Part shown: piece by piece, positions 1 through 15,262 of the stretch
Position numbering within the stretch: position 1 is the first letter of the stretch
How the letters are laid out: every line of letters starts with the position of its first letter
The notes under the pieces: model-generated
What the model saw: only the letters and a program-made list of their open reading frames with translations
What the model was told of the DNA's origin: nothing
Database searches by the model: none
Source: Gerris lacustris
Lineage: Eukaryota > Arthropoda > Insecta > Hemiptera > Gerridae
NCBI GenBank assembly: GCA_951217055.1
Contig: OX578277.1
Location: 61,970,388 to 62,034,387 of the forward strand
Length of the DNA: 64,000 nucleotides
Direction of reading: 5' to 3'
Translations under genes and position numbers: made by a program

Positions 1-3000
1 TTTACGTCTACTTTTCGGAAAATACCTTTTAAACTGCCAGTTTAAAACATTTGTCCGAGACATCTAGTTCTAAACTTTCTCTTGTAAGAGCACATAATTA
101 CTTGGTCCAGTATGTTCTATTTGTTAGTTGTTTAAAGTTTTCGTAATTACATTTAATTATTTTTGAACGTGTTATCAATATTTACCATAAAAATAACAAC
201 TGAAAGTACATTTTTCATAGAACGACTACACTTACACTCTAAAACACAGCCAGTTCAGAAATGAGACGGTTTTGAAGATGTGATATTATTGTTTTTCTAT
301 TTATTAAATCAAGAAGAGATAAGGACCACCTGGAAATTGAGTTTATTGTCTGAGAAAAACCTACTTCTAAATACATTATCAATATTTAGCATTGACAAAC
401 AAAACAAACTCAGGTATGTTCTCATTCCATGGAAAATGTACTTTTCTAGGAACGGACCGGACATGGAACACATGTAGGTCTGTAGAAGCCAAACAACTAA
501 AGATAAGATATCTGTGCGGCCAAGACCTTATATTAAATCCCATAAATTCGCCAATTTTGTTGAGCTTGGCACTTTGCTGAAGCACTAAGGGGAGACGTAC
601 TGTCAAACTAAAAATCGTAATATTTTTTTTTTAAAAAATCATTAGAGTATATTCTTTTGTACCCAAACTATGTTTTGACATCCTACATCTTATCTTAAAA
701 GGAACATTTATAAATTAAATGCGATGCACTTTCGACTGCCGCAAAGCGAATTTTTGTATCTTAGTTAGTTTCGAAGTTATAATGCATTTTAATGAGCAAA
801 ACATATGAAATCTAAAAAATCGGAAACGGATACTTATGGAGGATATCCTTATAAGACAAAAATGCTTAGTTTTGACCTCCTGAATACGCTCCTTGAATTT
901 CGACGTTAGACTTAGGACACCTTATGTATACTACATATTAGAAAGTAAAGAAAATATATAGCTTGAGGCTTTGAGATCCCATAAGGAAAGCTTAGCACAA
1001 CTGCTCGTTTATCGTAAAACCTTGTTTTTATATGTTAAAACCCTGACAAAAAGTATCGTTTTTTGTTAACTAATGTTGAAAAGCAATATTATTAAATTAT
1101 AAATAAATATGGTTGTACTTGAAAGAGCACACAATTAATACAATTGAACTATTGTTGTGTTGTGTATTAATACGAATGTTTGGTAATGTGTATATGTTAT
1201 TGCTAATTTTGTTTGTCAATGTCGGTATCGCTTATTTAGTTAGAAATGTTTGATTCGTTTTATCTACAATGTTTAATAGTTTTACATGTACAAGTGTAAA
1301 GATTTATTATTGAGTGTCAATAAAACGTTCTTCTTTTGTTTTTTGTTTTCATTTTGAAATAAAATTTGCAGACATGAGCTCAAATACTTACCTTAGATTT
1401 ATGTCTGAATACAATTACCTGCTAGTTGCCAAATAAATATTTATATATTACGGTAATTTAGGTTGCTGATTCCTATTCAAAAAGTGCTGACATTAAATTT
1501 CATCATTCGATATTTTATTGGATGATCTCGTAGCGAAAGAAAAATCTTTTTTAAGATTTGAGTACACCTGTTTTGTGTTATTGTTGGAAATGGAGAACAC
1601 TGTTTTAGAGTTCCACTAGGAACAATAACACATTATCATAACAACAGTTATATTGCTTTCTCATACTTTCTTTCAATGAACGATAGATTCGTAACCTTGC
1701 TTGAAATATGATTTGTTTTTTATTATTAACTACTTCCTTGAAGGTTTTTATTAACGGTTAATATTCTTCTAAGTATATAATACGAAGAAACTCTTTTGTG
1801 ACACAGTAATATAGTTGTTTGAATGATGTTTTGCCAGAGCCGATGTGACGGGACCTGGCAAACATCTGGCTTATTGGATACTCTCTGTTTTCACCCGGGC
1901 TAGCCAAAACTACTGCTCCGAAAGACCTCTGAGTTGAATATATTTTGGAATGAGACCAATTTCCCCGTTTTTCATTGTCTTCTCCGCAAACTCGAGGGTC
2001 GACCGTCTGGCATTCCCTCTCACAAAGTTGATTAAATGATAAGAAAATTTGAGAAAGGACGTAATTACGCATCACCCCCAACGATATCTAATAAATTAAT
2101 GCCATCATTATTCTTATATATATATATTTTTTTATAAAGAAAGTCATTCTTCTTAGTTTTTGAATGACGTAAAAAGAACTAGGGCATAATTAGTATATTT
2201 TTATTAATCCACATTTGTCTAAATATAAATAAGACTAGGCTACAAGTTTACATGCAGAACTCAAAGAAAATAGTATGTTTTTAAAAAAAAACTAAATTTT
2301 AATTTATTAGATCTTCTTGATCAAAATAGACAAAATCCGAGTGTCTGTAAAAGTTTCCACTCCCCACACTTAATAATGTTTTATTGTAAGCAGTATTAAT
2401 TTTGTATTACAAGATTCATATAGTTAAAAAAAAGTGATGTTCAACATCTTAGTGTTTATGCATCGCTGAATAATATTCGATGGGTCGTGCACCCATAATA
2501 CAAGTATTTATATCAAATTATTTTTAAATACTAATGACTCATATATTTTCTCGATTCTGTAGTGAATAAAATTCAATGAGTAACATTATCAGTTTATTGT
2601 CAACCCTAATTGAAAATTTAAAATAATATTTTTTTTCGAATTAGTGTTTTTGAAAATAATAATCTAGAGCTTGGAGGAGCTGATGAGGGCGTAAATTGTT
2701 AAAGCCCCCCTAATATAATTCATGTTATAGGTAAAAGCCTTAACTCTTTTGAGAAAGTCAAAAACCCGGAATAGAGCTATTATAATGATATTAAAATATA
2801 ATTACTCCACGTAATGTTAGGTTTGAAAATTGCCTTCCTAAATCTTTTTTAGGGATAAAGATCATTCTGGTTGCTTTAATTGGATTGTTTTTATTTTTTA
2901 TTAAAGTTAAAGGCCAGTCATTCAGCTGTTAAAGCCATACTGTATGTATAAAAGCGAAATAAAAAGCCTTGTCGTAAATATACAGATAAAACTCTTAAAA

Positions 3001-4344
3001 TTAAAACCAGCCGTCTCAAGATGGCTGGCATTTAAAAATTTGTTAAAGTTATAACTTTTGAACTATTTATTATAGTGACATGAAACAAAGCCCATATGCA
3101 TTTTTATTATCTTAACGCAATGAAACAACTCGAAGTACCTAGCCCTTTCTATACATAATACATTTTTTAGATATGGGAGAGGGGGGGGGGGGGGGGTATT
3201 TGTTTCTCACAACTTTTTTTTACTACTGAACTGATTTTAAACTGTGGTGTTGTTACGAGTGGAATAACTGCCTGTATTATATTATGTATGTTATTTAATC
3301 AAATTATATTACAGTTATTATTACTTAATTATTCAGTTGTTAGTTATTCTTTTATTTTTAACCAGAATCCCTTGTCCCTTTATTATTAGTATTTTCACCC
3401 ACCCCTAGCAGCCGATTGAACAGGGCAAAACCTTAGATCGGAACAGTGTGTTAAAAAATAGTGGGGGGAGATACGAAAATTACAGATAGACAAACACGCC
3501 CAGGATGTATATAATGTTCCTTGTTTTTGCTTTCGGACCCTCAAAAGAATAAAGAATACGTTTTTTTATGAGAGAAAAGAAACTGACACTGTATATAATA
3601 TTCTATATCTAAGGGATAAACAAATGTATTCTATTCTTGTATTTTTTTGTTTTTCGTTTTATTTGTATATTACACCTACAATAATACATTGTTATAAGTA
3701 ATAATGATGTTCCTGATTTAAATGGCATGGTAGTCGTGATGTGAGAAACTGTCCAGTGACAGCACTCACAATTAATAACATGAGTGCAATATTTTATCTA
3801 AATTTTAATTTAATGAATCTCGTGACCACTGCCTTTTCAGTCGTCGGGGAGGATTTCCGGGAATGGAATTAGAGGAGAGGTTTTGGACTAAAGGATTAGG
3901 GTGATGGGATACAGAATCGTGAAAGGATTTTTATTCTTAAAATTTTATTTTTACTTTTGTCTTAGCTTTTCTTAACATTTCTTTAAATTTGCGTTTAACA
4001 CCTTTTTTACGTTATACATTCTCTTCCGGTCTAGAAGTGGTTTCAAAATTTTTTGAACGATTCTTAGTAAAACTAATACTCAAAAGAAATGAATGTAGTG
4101 TAGGGTGTTGACGAAGAAGTCTCATATTAGAATTATAATATCTTCAGTATTGGATTGAACAAGTAGTTAAATCAAAGTTTAGAGAAAGTTGTTTGATATT
4201 TTCAGTATATCAGACTAAGTTCATTTAATTCTTTATTACATCCAAGCTTACCGAAATAAACGGAAGCATTGTGATTGTTCTATAGATCGAAATATTTTTG
4301 TCTCCGATTTAAAAAAAATCTAAAATTAAATCCGTCTAAGACCT
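1..4344. other. AT-rich intergenic DNA, no gene recognised
   Basis: No coding region is convincing here. Visible items are an AATAAA-containing stretch near 1318 that could be the 3' end of something transcribed from the left, a 22-bp hairpin at 3007-3028 (CCAGCC and GGCTGG arms), and a run of G at 3181-3196. A somewhat GC-richer patch at 1758-2081 leaves a 107-codon frame open on the minus strand, but its translation resembles nothing I know and has no neighbouring exon signals. Confidence 0.6.
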
Positions 4345-4480
4345 AAGTTATCAGGGAACATTTTTGGTCTCGTGTTTATCTGTCGGTCGGTCTGCCGTTC
4401 AACATTTTTGCGAACCACCATATCTTAAAAACTTGATATAATGTCATATCCACTCTCAATAGTTTATTCTATAATATACA
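4345..4480 (-). repeat. Partial copy of repeat family R2
   Basis: On the minus strand this carries the R2 signature: a PuPy-rich CAGACA-like stretch followed by a segment reading ACCAAAAATGTTCCCTGA. The same signature occurs at 40950-40985 and 44420-44445. Only the 3' part of the family is recognisable, and the terminal hairpin seen in the other copies is absent. Confidence 0.5.
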
Positions 4481-5204
4481 ATTTTTGTGAGTGAGCTATT
4501 TAATATTCATTAATGTCTTAAATATCATTGGTTTAGTTTATTTAATTTTTTAAATAATCTTAACCTACTTAGGTTTAAACGATTCTAAAAGGGAGAAGTT
4601 ATTTTTTACAACTGCGGAGTAAACTTAATTTTTTATCGATTGCAATTTGGTATCAGGAAAGAACTACTCAAACTAATAAAAGTCAAGTTAGAGACAACAT
4701 TGCAAACTAAGACCTCGTAAGAACTCTGACCCTGATCATCTCATTTATGGAATATCTAATGAAGTTTTAGCTAGTTTTCCTCTTTTAATTGATCCGTTTT
4801 TGAATGGTTTGAGCTTCCAAGGGCAGTTTACGCTTTACATCCTAGAGTTTGAGTTGATTAAGAGGCACAGTTAGCGTTTTATACGTTAGATATTAACACT
4901 CGAATGAACTCATTCAATTCTAATCATTGTATCGCAACGTCCGTTTTACCGATTAAAGCACTGTGAAATTTTACTCTGTTATATACGAACTAAGGTCCTT
5001 TAAACTTATAAATTATGATTATATATCCCTTTTGTTTTATTGCTTTTATTTATAACGGAACAAACTGTAGGTTGTTTTTATCAGCTGAAATTAATATACA
5101 TATTTCATTTTTATTATTCTCTTAATGATTATTATTTCTGATAATTTTTTCTCAGTATATTGATTATAATTTCAATTAAAAGGTTGTATTTAAAGAGAAA
5201 GTAT

Positions 5205-5790
5205 TGTGATGACGCGAAAACTCGATTTTGACATTTTGATGGATTTACACGCCAAAAAGAGTCCAAAAAAGTGTTTTTTAAAAAATGTCGTCTGGGCAGA
5301 CGCGTAGAGCCTATACTACTGGGCCGATTTCGACGAAATTTGGCGTACATGTTGAGAAAAATCATACTTCGAGGCGAAATTGAGAAATTAATTTTAGCTC
5401 CAAACTAGGGTGTGCAACCTCCCCTCCCCCCAACCAAAACAAAACTGAAAAAAATTATTTCTCGAAACGGTTCCGACGCTTTTGATTTTAAACATTTTTA
5501 AAATGTAGTCCATTTAAATAGAAATTTAACGATATAAGCCGTTTCCCCGGGAAAAATCTAGTACCTGAGAAAATACTTTAAACGACGACGGAGAGAGGCC
5601 GGGTTCGATTCCCCGCCGAGGGGAAATTATTTTTATGATCAATTTTGATATAATGTTCAATAATAATTAAATGTACCTACCTCAAAAACTCGAAAACTAA
5701 TAAATGGAAAACACTGGGCTAGTAATTATAATCTCTTATTAGAGAAATTTTGTCGAGTTGTCTCAGACCGATTTTTTTAATATTATATAC
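5205..5790 (+). repeat. Interspersed repeat family R1, copy a
   Basis: This is the most complete copy of a dispersed family also found at about 13945, 33659, 34086, 52999 and 62756. Landmarks in order: TTTGATGGATTTACACG, a GTCTGGGCAGACGC-like segment, GGCCGATTTCGACGAAATTTGGC, the block CCCGGGAAAAATCTAG, and a Pol III B-box-like GGTTCGATTCC near 5604. No coding capacity is visible. The GGCCGATTT-GACGAAATTTGG phrase is common in insect mobile-element tails, so this is probably a non-autonomous element or the 3' end of one. Class not determined. Confidence 0.7.
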
Positions 5791-7127
5791 TAATGATATA
5801 TGAATGTATTAAATTTAATCCTAAAAAAATTAATTCCTCATTATTTTTTATACAAATAAACTACTTTTAGCCTGATTAACTTTGTGAAACAAAACACTTT
5901 CAAATCAGAATACAAATTTATTTACAAAATTAAATTTTAATGCTAGTAAATAGAATTGTAAATTTCTCTTATGACATCATTTGTGTTAACTCAATTAGAA
6001 CACTTATGGACGATATTTAACCAGCTCAGTCATATGTATATTTTGTTCCTTCAATAACTATTAGACTATTGTGTCTGTAAAATTACTTTTTTAATATAAG
6101 TTATAATCGGCTGTGCTTTGTTACACGACTTTTGTTTCGTTTAATTTTCTCTTTTTTAATGTTGGTTTGTTTGTACTTATTGAAACAGATAAGTTACCAG
6201 TATTTTTTGATTCACTTCGAAATCAAATAACGTGAAGAACCCTTTTGAAGATCTTAATTTTTGACTATAAATTTAGTTTCAATGATCGAAATATTTTTTT
6301 ATTAAAATTTGGTGTTGTTGAAATAGTTAATATTATATTGGTTGTATTGATCGATCATTAATGGTTATAACTATAACACATAATAATAATTCGTACACAT
6401 CTACACACATTAGGATGTACATTAAAACTTTATGAAAAGCTAATTAATTAACCTATCAAAGCTTAACGAAATCTGTTGTTGTTAAACTACTATACTGTCA
6501 TTTTAAATCACGTTTATCTAAATCAAGGATTATATTTATAGTATACGTTTATTTATCAAGGTTTGCCGAATCTTTTGATAATAAACTGCTACAACCCAAT
6601 ATTAATAAATAAATAAAATAATAAAAATTGATGAATTGTCAGTCAATGCAATTATTATCGCGGTTCCGCCAATATGCTGCAAGTAATCAGAGAAGTTAAT
6701 ATCAATAGAAGAAAGAACTGGAGATCGCTGGACTTCCTTCATCGATTATCCCTGGTATTTTAGTTTCATTAATGGTTTATGCATTTTTTTTAAATAACAC
6801 AATTTTTTAAGTTCTTTCGTTTTCACATGGTAGCAGAATGAAGTATTGGTTTAAAGCAATAATTCACATTTTTTACGCAGAACTATTTCCAGTCAAATGA
6901 CTGCTTTTATTTAAACATTTGTAACTCTACCTATTGCAACCTAACAACTATTTATCGTAAAATAATTTTATTAGAAACATTGTTTTACTCATTAGAAAGA
7001 CCAGACGGATTTATTTTTGTTTGTTGCCACGATAAAATATCAAGAATTCCTGTTGTAATGATATCATTTCGATAATTCTCAAATCATGATGATAGAAGCT
7101 GTATTGATTCAGCACATTCGAGTATGG
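5791..7127. other. AT-rich intergenic DNA, nothing recognised
   Basis: AT-rich DNA without an open frame of interest or a recognisable repeat boundary. Confidence 0.6.
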
Positions 7128-7154
7128 TTTTTTTTTTTTTTTTTTTTTTTTTTT
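7128..7154. repeat. Poly-T tract
   Basis: Uninterrupted run of 27 T. It could be the A-tail of a minus-strand retroposon, but no body is recognisable next to it. Confidence 0.9.
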
Positions 7155-7374
7155 AGCCGGTGTGTGTTTATATGTGTAAACACAATAATAGTTGCCTTTC
7201 TGATTAATTTAATTAAATTACCATACTAAGATTCATTGATTTTTCTCTCTGTCTATTTATCGAAATTAAAATACTCAAATTATCCCACTCATCTTAAAAA
7301 TATGTAATAAAGTAAATAGTCCTCGTTGTTCTTATTATTTGGCTACACTCACTTTTTTTATCTCATTTACGAAG

Positions 7375-7376
<2 letters not shown>

Positions 7377-7472
<96 letters not shown>
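7377..7472. repeat. (AT)n(GT)n compound microsatellite
   Basis: About 37 AT dinucleotides run into 11 GT dinucleotides. The frames that stay open through it are artefacts of the repeat. Confidence 0.95.
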
Positions 7473-7527
7473 AAATATATATAAAGAGGATGGTAATTCT
7501 GTGGCGTTTTTGATTGACTTACTCTTA

Positions 7528-8697
7528 AGGGGCCCACACACTTACAGTTTAACTGCAGGCCGTTATCGTATACGATTATCGTAAGGCCAAAATCTCCGAC
7601 CACCACACATTACCAGTCCAGCGCCTGAAGGCAATTGTAAAGAACTGCAGATCTGTGCCTGTATGCGCCATACACTGTGCGATAAATTCCTGCAGGCCGA
7701 TATCTGTCGATTTTTAACTGCAGGCCATGAACTGTTCCCCTCTCAGTTCCCGCTAGACTTTCTGAATGCGTAGAAGTAAACGTTGTGCGTTGTACGTTAA
7801 TTATTGTGAACAAACGAAGAAAAAAAAAAAAGATTTTGGTGAAAGAAGCGGCTCCAAGAAAGAAACACTAGTTCACACATTGCTCTGTTGCGTGAATTGA
7901 GGCATTCCTATAAAGAAGATTTATTAAACTATTTGCGAATGAACGAAGGCAATTTCAACAAAATGTTTCGATTGGTTTCACCCTTCATTAGTAAAATTAA
8001 CACCAAAATGTGCCAGTCAATAATTGCAGGAGATTGTTTATTTTCTTTTTAACAGTATCTAAAAAAATGTAATTAGAAATGTAAAATGTATAATTTATAA
8101 TTTATCAGAAATTATTAATAAATAAATTAAACCATTATAAATTATTTAACTAAAGAATTATTATTATATGTACCATATTTAAAGTGCAATTACCTATTGT
8201 CGCAGTCGGTACTGTTTTTTTTTTTTTTTCTTATAAAGTCTAATAACACACCTTTCGCAGCCTTTTGTTTGAATAATTTATAGATGATTGTTAGACATGT
8301 TTATAGACGAGACATGTCTATGAAAGCTGAAATAAAATTAGGTTTATAGTCAACCATGGTGTCGTCAGTCCAAAATTTTCTAACAACGTGATAAGATTTT
8401 GGCCTGCAGTCCGACGAAGGGAAATTAACAAAATAAAGATGATTCACTCTACACGCCTGTAGGCCGACTGATAGTGTAGGGCGGCATTGATCTTGAGGCT
8501 TGAGGCACAGGCCTGACAGTCCACGGACTGTCGTCTCTCCTTCCATCCGATCCTCGCCTCTACCCTCCACACACCTACAGTCCACCTCCGACTGCAGTCC
8601 GAGTCCGTCATCTTAAGGAAAACTGATAAGTGTGTGGCCAAGCTCCGTGGACGGACAGATCATTATCTTCAGTTAAACTGTTAGTGTGTGGGCCGCT
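7528..8697 (+). mobile_element. PIF/Harbinger transposon remnant
   Basis: A 1170-bp element bounded by terminal inverted repeats that start AG(G/C)GGCCCACACACT and continue to CAGTTTAACTG on both sides (left from 7528, right ending 8697). They are flanked by TTA at 7525-7527 and 8698-8700. A 3-bp TTA/TWA target duplication is the hallmark of the PIF/Harbinger superfamily, and the element holds a fragment of a Harbinger-type transposase at 7888-8052. Most of the transposase, including the catalytic DDE part, is missing, so it is non-autonomous. CTGCAGGCC-type subterminal words recur in both halves. Confidence 0.85.
7888..8052 (+). pseudogene. Harbinger transposase N-terminal fragment
   Basis: The frame from 7888 to the stop at 8050-8052 reads as the conserved N-terminal region of Harbinger transposases. 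It holds a segment with NYLRMNEGNFNKMF, followed by LVSPFI and a KINTKM motif that corresponds to the usual LVxPxIxKxxTxMR pattern. The protein stops just after this region and no DDE motifs follow, so the gene is a short relic. It lies in the expected orientation inside the TTA-flanked element. Confidence 0.75.
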
Positions 8698-8700
8698 TTA

Positions 8701-10236
<1,536 letters not shown>

Positions 10237-10272
<36 letters not shown>

Positions 10273-10273
10273 G
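10237..10273. repeat. (TA)n(TG)n microsatellite
   Basis: Continuation of the TA array on the right of the fold-back element, changing to TG. Confidence 0.9.
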
Positions 10274-13200
10274 GTAGGTGTTAATTAGTACAGTTAGTTA
10301 GTAGTAGTATATATTATGTATCTAAGCGTCTTAACATGAGCCTAAATAAGTATTAATATTTAATCTACACTAGCCAATACTGCTTATAAATGTTCTAGAG
10401 GTTTCCCTTAATGTTCTAGAAGTAATTAAAAAAATAACTTTCCATGTCTTTAGAAAGTTTTAACTTTTTTTTAAAAAAAAAAAAAAACCGTATAGTTTGA
10501 TGCAATCTTTGACTCCATGTGTTATAATAACCTTTTTGTATTTATAAATATACTCTATATTAAAAACAGAGTTGATATATTTCTTTACTCGATACGTAAA
10601 CATGATTTCATTGATAATCTATAAAGAGATAACGTTTAGGTCCACTTTGTTTTTACCACTGTACATTTCATTTCAGTCTGTCGATAACGTTCGATTAGTA
10701 ATTATTACGTGTTCGTTCGTATTTATATATGATTTTTTTAAATTTTATTGTTTCATAATCGTAACAATATTTTATAATTTTGAAATAGATTTTTTCCCCC
10801 GTTAATTAGCGCATAGTTAAATATTATTACATAGTTTCTAGTTCAAAGCCTCATGAATAGTTTATTTGTTGTTTATATCATGAAAGAAATACACCAAATG
10901 AGTAATTAAATTGCTTACTACCTCTCTATATTCCTAATTTATTTTATGTACTAATTTATTTATGTGCCATTATTTTATAATATTATATTATATGGTTTAA
11001 TTCATTATTATATAGTATTATTTTATCTGCTATATGTATAAAATATTTATATTTTTCTATGTGAAAACTTTATAAATTTATAATTCTGAGAGAACTTATT
11101 TATAATTCTGCATTTTAAATGATTAAATTTGTTTGCAAAAACTTATAGTGGAGAAAAAGCTTAAGTTTAAACTTTAATTTTATTATGGTGGTAAATGGTT
11201 AGCTTAAATTACTTTTTCATAATCTGTAATTTGGCTATTATTATTTTTTTAATATATATTTCGACGTTGTTGTTCTTTCTTTAAAAGCTATATTTGACAC
11301 TGACATAATATTTTAGTCATTTGTTTATTATTATTTATTTTTTTCCTTTAAGATGTTTTGATGTTTATTTAATCGAATGACTATACTAGTAGTTAAGAGC
11401 CGGTTTTATACAAGTAATAGTGTAGAATTGACGGTATATCTAGTTAAGCTGCTTACAGTTGACAACAACTCACTTATCTTCCTTTAAATCGGGACTATTT
11501 TGGCGGCCCTATTATTAGACCAAATATCTTCAGAGAATTCTGATCGATGTTTTTTCCTCTTCAAAAACCTCATCTCGATTTTCCATTCATAGAAGATTCA
11601 AAAATGTGTTTCATAAGTAATATAACACTAATTACATCTAAGTTACCTTCTTTTTAGGTTTACTATCACATTTTATTTGGTTGCAAAAAGAGGTTTTATT
11701 AAATGGTGATTTTAACTTCTATTTGTTTTTCTATTTTGGTCCTGTAACTTTTTTCTTTACTTCGTAAGGGTATAACATTGTTATTTACTGTGTTGTTGAC
11801 GACAGTTATGCAAAGCGATCCAAAACACTGATTAAATTATATTTTATGGTTTACAATAGAATGGGGTAAGCAAAAGCTTCCTGAAATCCTAACTTCTTCG
11901 TAGTTGGACCTAATTACAAACTTTATTGTGCTGATAACAATATTGCAACGTATAATGCTAATGTTATGATGCATGCTCTCTAGTTGCCAACTTTCAAAAC
12001 CAACTATATGTTAAGGACAACAGTGCAAAAGGGTCTAAAATTCAATTTTAATGAAAGTTTCGATAATTTCAGAATAGAGGCGACTGGACCCTCCTGGTTG
12101 TACTAAAGACCATTACCCTTTTATGCTGTACCCTCAAATAAAAATTATTCTTGTGAGTTTACTTGACAACCCAGTAAAATATTTTAGCTTGTCGATTCTT
12201 GGCTAAAAATAAGAGGTAAATGTACGAGATAATTAAAGAAAATACTACCTAGTTGTTGTTGAATGGATATTTTGAGATTTTAGAGTGCAAATACTATCCC
12301 AAAATAAACGATTTCACATGACAAATTTAAATTCAATAATATCTGATTTGATTAAATTATCAAACAAATTTAAAAAAGTAATTAACCCTTTATACAGAGT
12401 ACCTACTTGAAAACGAACTCCCTAATTTCATGAATAATTTTAGGCGCCTTTTTCTCCTTAGGTCACGCAGGCTTGCCAACTATAGAAAATAAATAAACAC
12501 AAGTACCACACACGAGGAAAACTTGAGGATCGGTTGATAAAAACAACTAGAGAAACTAGAATAGTGTAGGCCACTTATTACAGGTTCTATTATTTATAAA
12601 GCTTGGGAGTTATTTTTTATATTAATAAAACTGAAGGTACACAAACAATAACGAATTACAAACTCACTGTATTTAGTTTTTGATTTCGCCATATAAAATT
12701 TATTTTTATCAATATCTACCTAGGAAAACTATATAGGTAATTAAATTAGTATTGAAATGGGCACTAATGACAGAATTTACTATGGGCAGAATTTATTAAT
12801 CAAATTCATTTTTTTTTTGCATAGTTATGAATTATCCGTTTTGGGTGTTTTTAAGACTATTTAAGTAGTTTTTAACTGTGTGTGATGAGTATGTCTGTCG
12901 GCGTTCGCATAATTCCCAGTGTTTTTAAGCTAGTGAATTGAAACGGTACAATAATCATATCTTAAAAAGTAGTTATTTCTCCCTAAAGATCACAAATTTG
13001 TGACGTCATTAACCCATTTTGCTGTGAGCAAAAATTCGTAAAATAATCGAAAATTTCATATGCTCCATTTAATTTGCACCTCATTATAAGAAAAATTTAA
13101 CTCAGCGTATACTTTCTCAATACTTTCTCTCTACGTATTAGAAAAAAGTAAAAAAAAAATAAAATGTTTCTCTATTTAATAGTTGTTATTAGCTGAATCT

Positions 13201-13944
13201 TTAAATTTTGTTGTTGTTCCGTCCTCATGTTTTGTTGTTTATTGTTTATTCACGCTACAGTCTGGTTGCAGTGCCAGCCAGTTTTATCCTGAACCTATTA
13301 TCAAATCGAGTATACTTCTATTATTATCTGTCTATTCATTATCTCTAGGTTCCTTTTCGATTATTAATAGATAGCCATTCATTAAAAATCAACTCTGCCA
13401 AGAGCGAATCGTGTTTCCACACATTTAGTTTCTTTTTTACTGAGAGTAATCTATTACTGTATTATTTCTTTTTGTCGACAATATTATGCCTTTTGATGTG
13501 CTTCCTATGAAAAATTCTACTAAAGAATAGGAAGCATTGAAGATCTGCTTTGGATAACATTCAAACTCTTTTATATATTTATATAAATGTACATTTAAGA
13601 GTGATTCAATTTAATTTTTTCGTTACTTTCTTTAGAAATTGTGCTAAAAAATGATCCACACATTGTTACTCACATAAGAAATATTTTGCTATTGTCTTTA
13701 ATTTTTTGTTTGTTCTTTTTCTAAATATCAGATTTGGTTTATCAGTAGAAGGGCAAACAATTATTGAAGACAATTCATGTCCATATGTGTTACATTGCAT
13801 ACAAAATAACACAGGTTCAAAAGTATCTTTATTTTATTTTGTTCAAACGTAATACATATATTTTTAAAGTTAATATTAAGTTTTTTATAACATCCATAGA
13901 GTATTGGATGCTTTTCATTATAATTTTCTATTATTTGGGTAAGA
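10274..13944. other. AT-rich intergenic DNA, nothing recognised
   Basis: Long AT-rich stretch with no convincing coding region, RNA gene or bounded element. Short frames at 10572-10805 and 13183-13374 have no recognisable content. Confidence 0.55.
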
Positions 13945-14250
13945 ACCATTGATATCTGGTCTTTGACAAAGTGGTTTTTTAAAAATGTTTTGTTTAAGAA
14001 AGAAACCGTGAAACCAAAACTTCTGGGCAGATATAGATTTAAAATTAAAATTGGCATACATGTTCAGATAAAACATATCCCGAGGAGAAATGACTTTTAG
14101 CTCTGGATATTGGAGCTTATTTGTTTCACTCCCCACAAAGTCTAAAGAAAATCGTTAAAAATAATCTCAAAATGGTTCAAAATAAATTCAAAATGGTTAA
14201 TTATTTTTTAGGAAGACCTTTTAATTTAAATCAAATAATTAAATTACATT
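13945..14250 (+). repeat. Interspersed repeat R1, copy b (decayed)
   Basis: Keeps the order of R1 landmarks but with many changes: AAGTGGTTTTTTAAAAA, then TTGGCATACATGTTCAGA, then CCCGAGGAGAAATGA. Clearly an older copy than those at 5205 and 34086. Confidence 0.6.
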
Positions 14251-14862
14251 ATTCTTTTAATAAGTTTAAACTGTTCAGTTGAGAGCGTACGACTGTGTAG
14301 ATCACTCTCTTGGAATTCTAAAAATGTATAAGATAATTCAGATAGTACCCTCAATATCTTAATTGTTTTCTGAAATTTAAATGTTTAACTAATTATAAGG
14401 AGAACAAATTAATTCCCAATTATTGAATGACATATTGTTTTTTTTTTATCAATGTTTATTCTTTGATTTTTAATTTAATATAAATTTCCAAATATACTAG
14501 AAGCATCTTCAGGAATGTTGCATGTTTATGGTGTCTAGCAGTGTTGCCACTGTGAACCGGTAGACCTGGAACTTCACTTTAATTCCAACCATGGAAGCTT
14601 ACGAACTTTGATGTGCAATGAATAGTATTCATTCTATTTTTTATTATTATATCCTATCAAAAGTATTGATTTAGTGTGGTAATTAGTAGTAATATTATAA
14701 ATTATCCTTATACACACAATTGTATATTATTATTTCTTTTTTTTTAAATCGGTTTAGTTATTTGTATTATTAAAGTTATATTTTGTTTATTCCTTTTTTA
14801 TTTGTCTCTTTTTTTATTTACTGCATTTATTTGTATTAATATTATATTTTATATAGAGAGTG

Positions 14863-15262
14863 TCCCAAAAAATTATAAATTGGGTATTACGAAAATCAAA
14901 CTGACGGTTCTGCTCCAGGCACTACTGACCTAAAACATTTTTATATACTTTAACAGCTAATCAACCCATTTTAATTAATAATGAACCCCAGACTAAGCTT
15001 TAAACAACACTAAATCTGTCTTTCATTATTAATTCTAATTCCAATGGGTTTAACGAAAAACAACCTGAATTGAGCCATCAGCTGTTAAATGACTATGAAG
15101 CTAGCTGACAATGAATTTGTTTGGGACTCCCTGGTCAGCAGTGCCTGGACCACAACGGATATAATATTTGTAGATTCTATTACATTTTGATAATAAAATT
15201 TACAAACACCCACTTTATAATTATTAAAAGTTTTTATATTCCCCCTCCCCCCTTTGGAAGAC
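14863..15262. mobile_element. Fold-back MITE-like element
   Basis: The two halves are imperfect inverted repeats of each other. The CAGGCACTACTGACC segment near 14917 pairs with GGTCAGCAGTGCCTG near 15134. The CAACCCATTTTAATTAATAATGAA segment near 14963 pairs with a TTCATTATTAATT...AATGGGTT segment near 15022. Outer ends (AGTGTCCCAAAA on the left) resemble the CAGGGTGTCC-type ends of other TA-inserting elements. No coding capacity. Confidence 0.6.

Noticed and set aside
2672..2710. CTGATGAG followed by GTAAA, suggestive of a hammerhead ribozyme
   Set aside because: The GAAA core is not present at the right place and no stem II pairs between the two parts.
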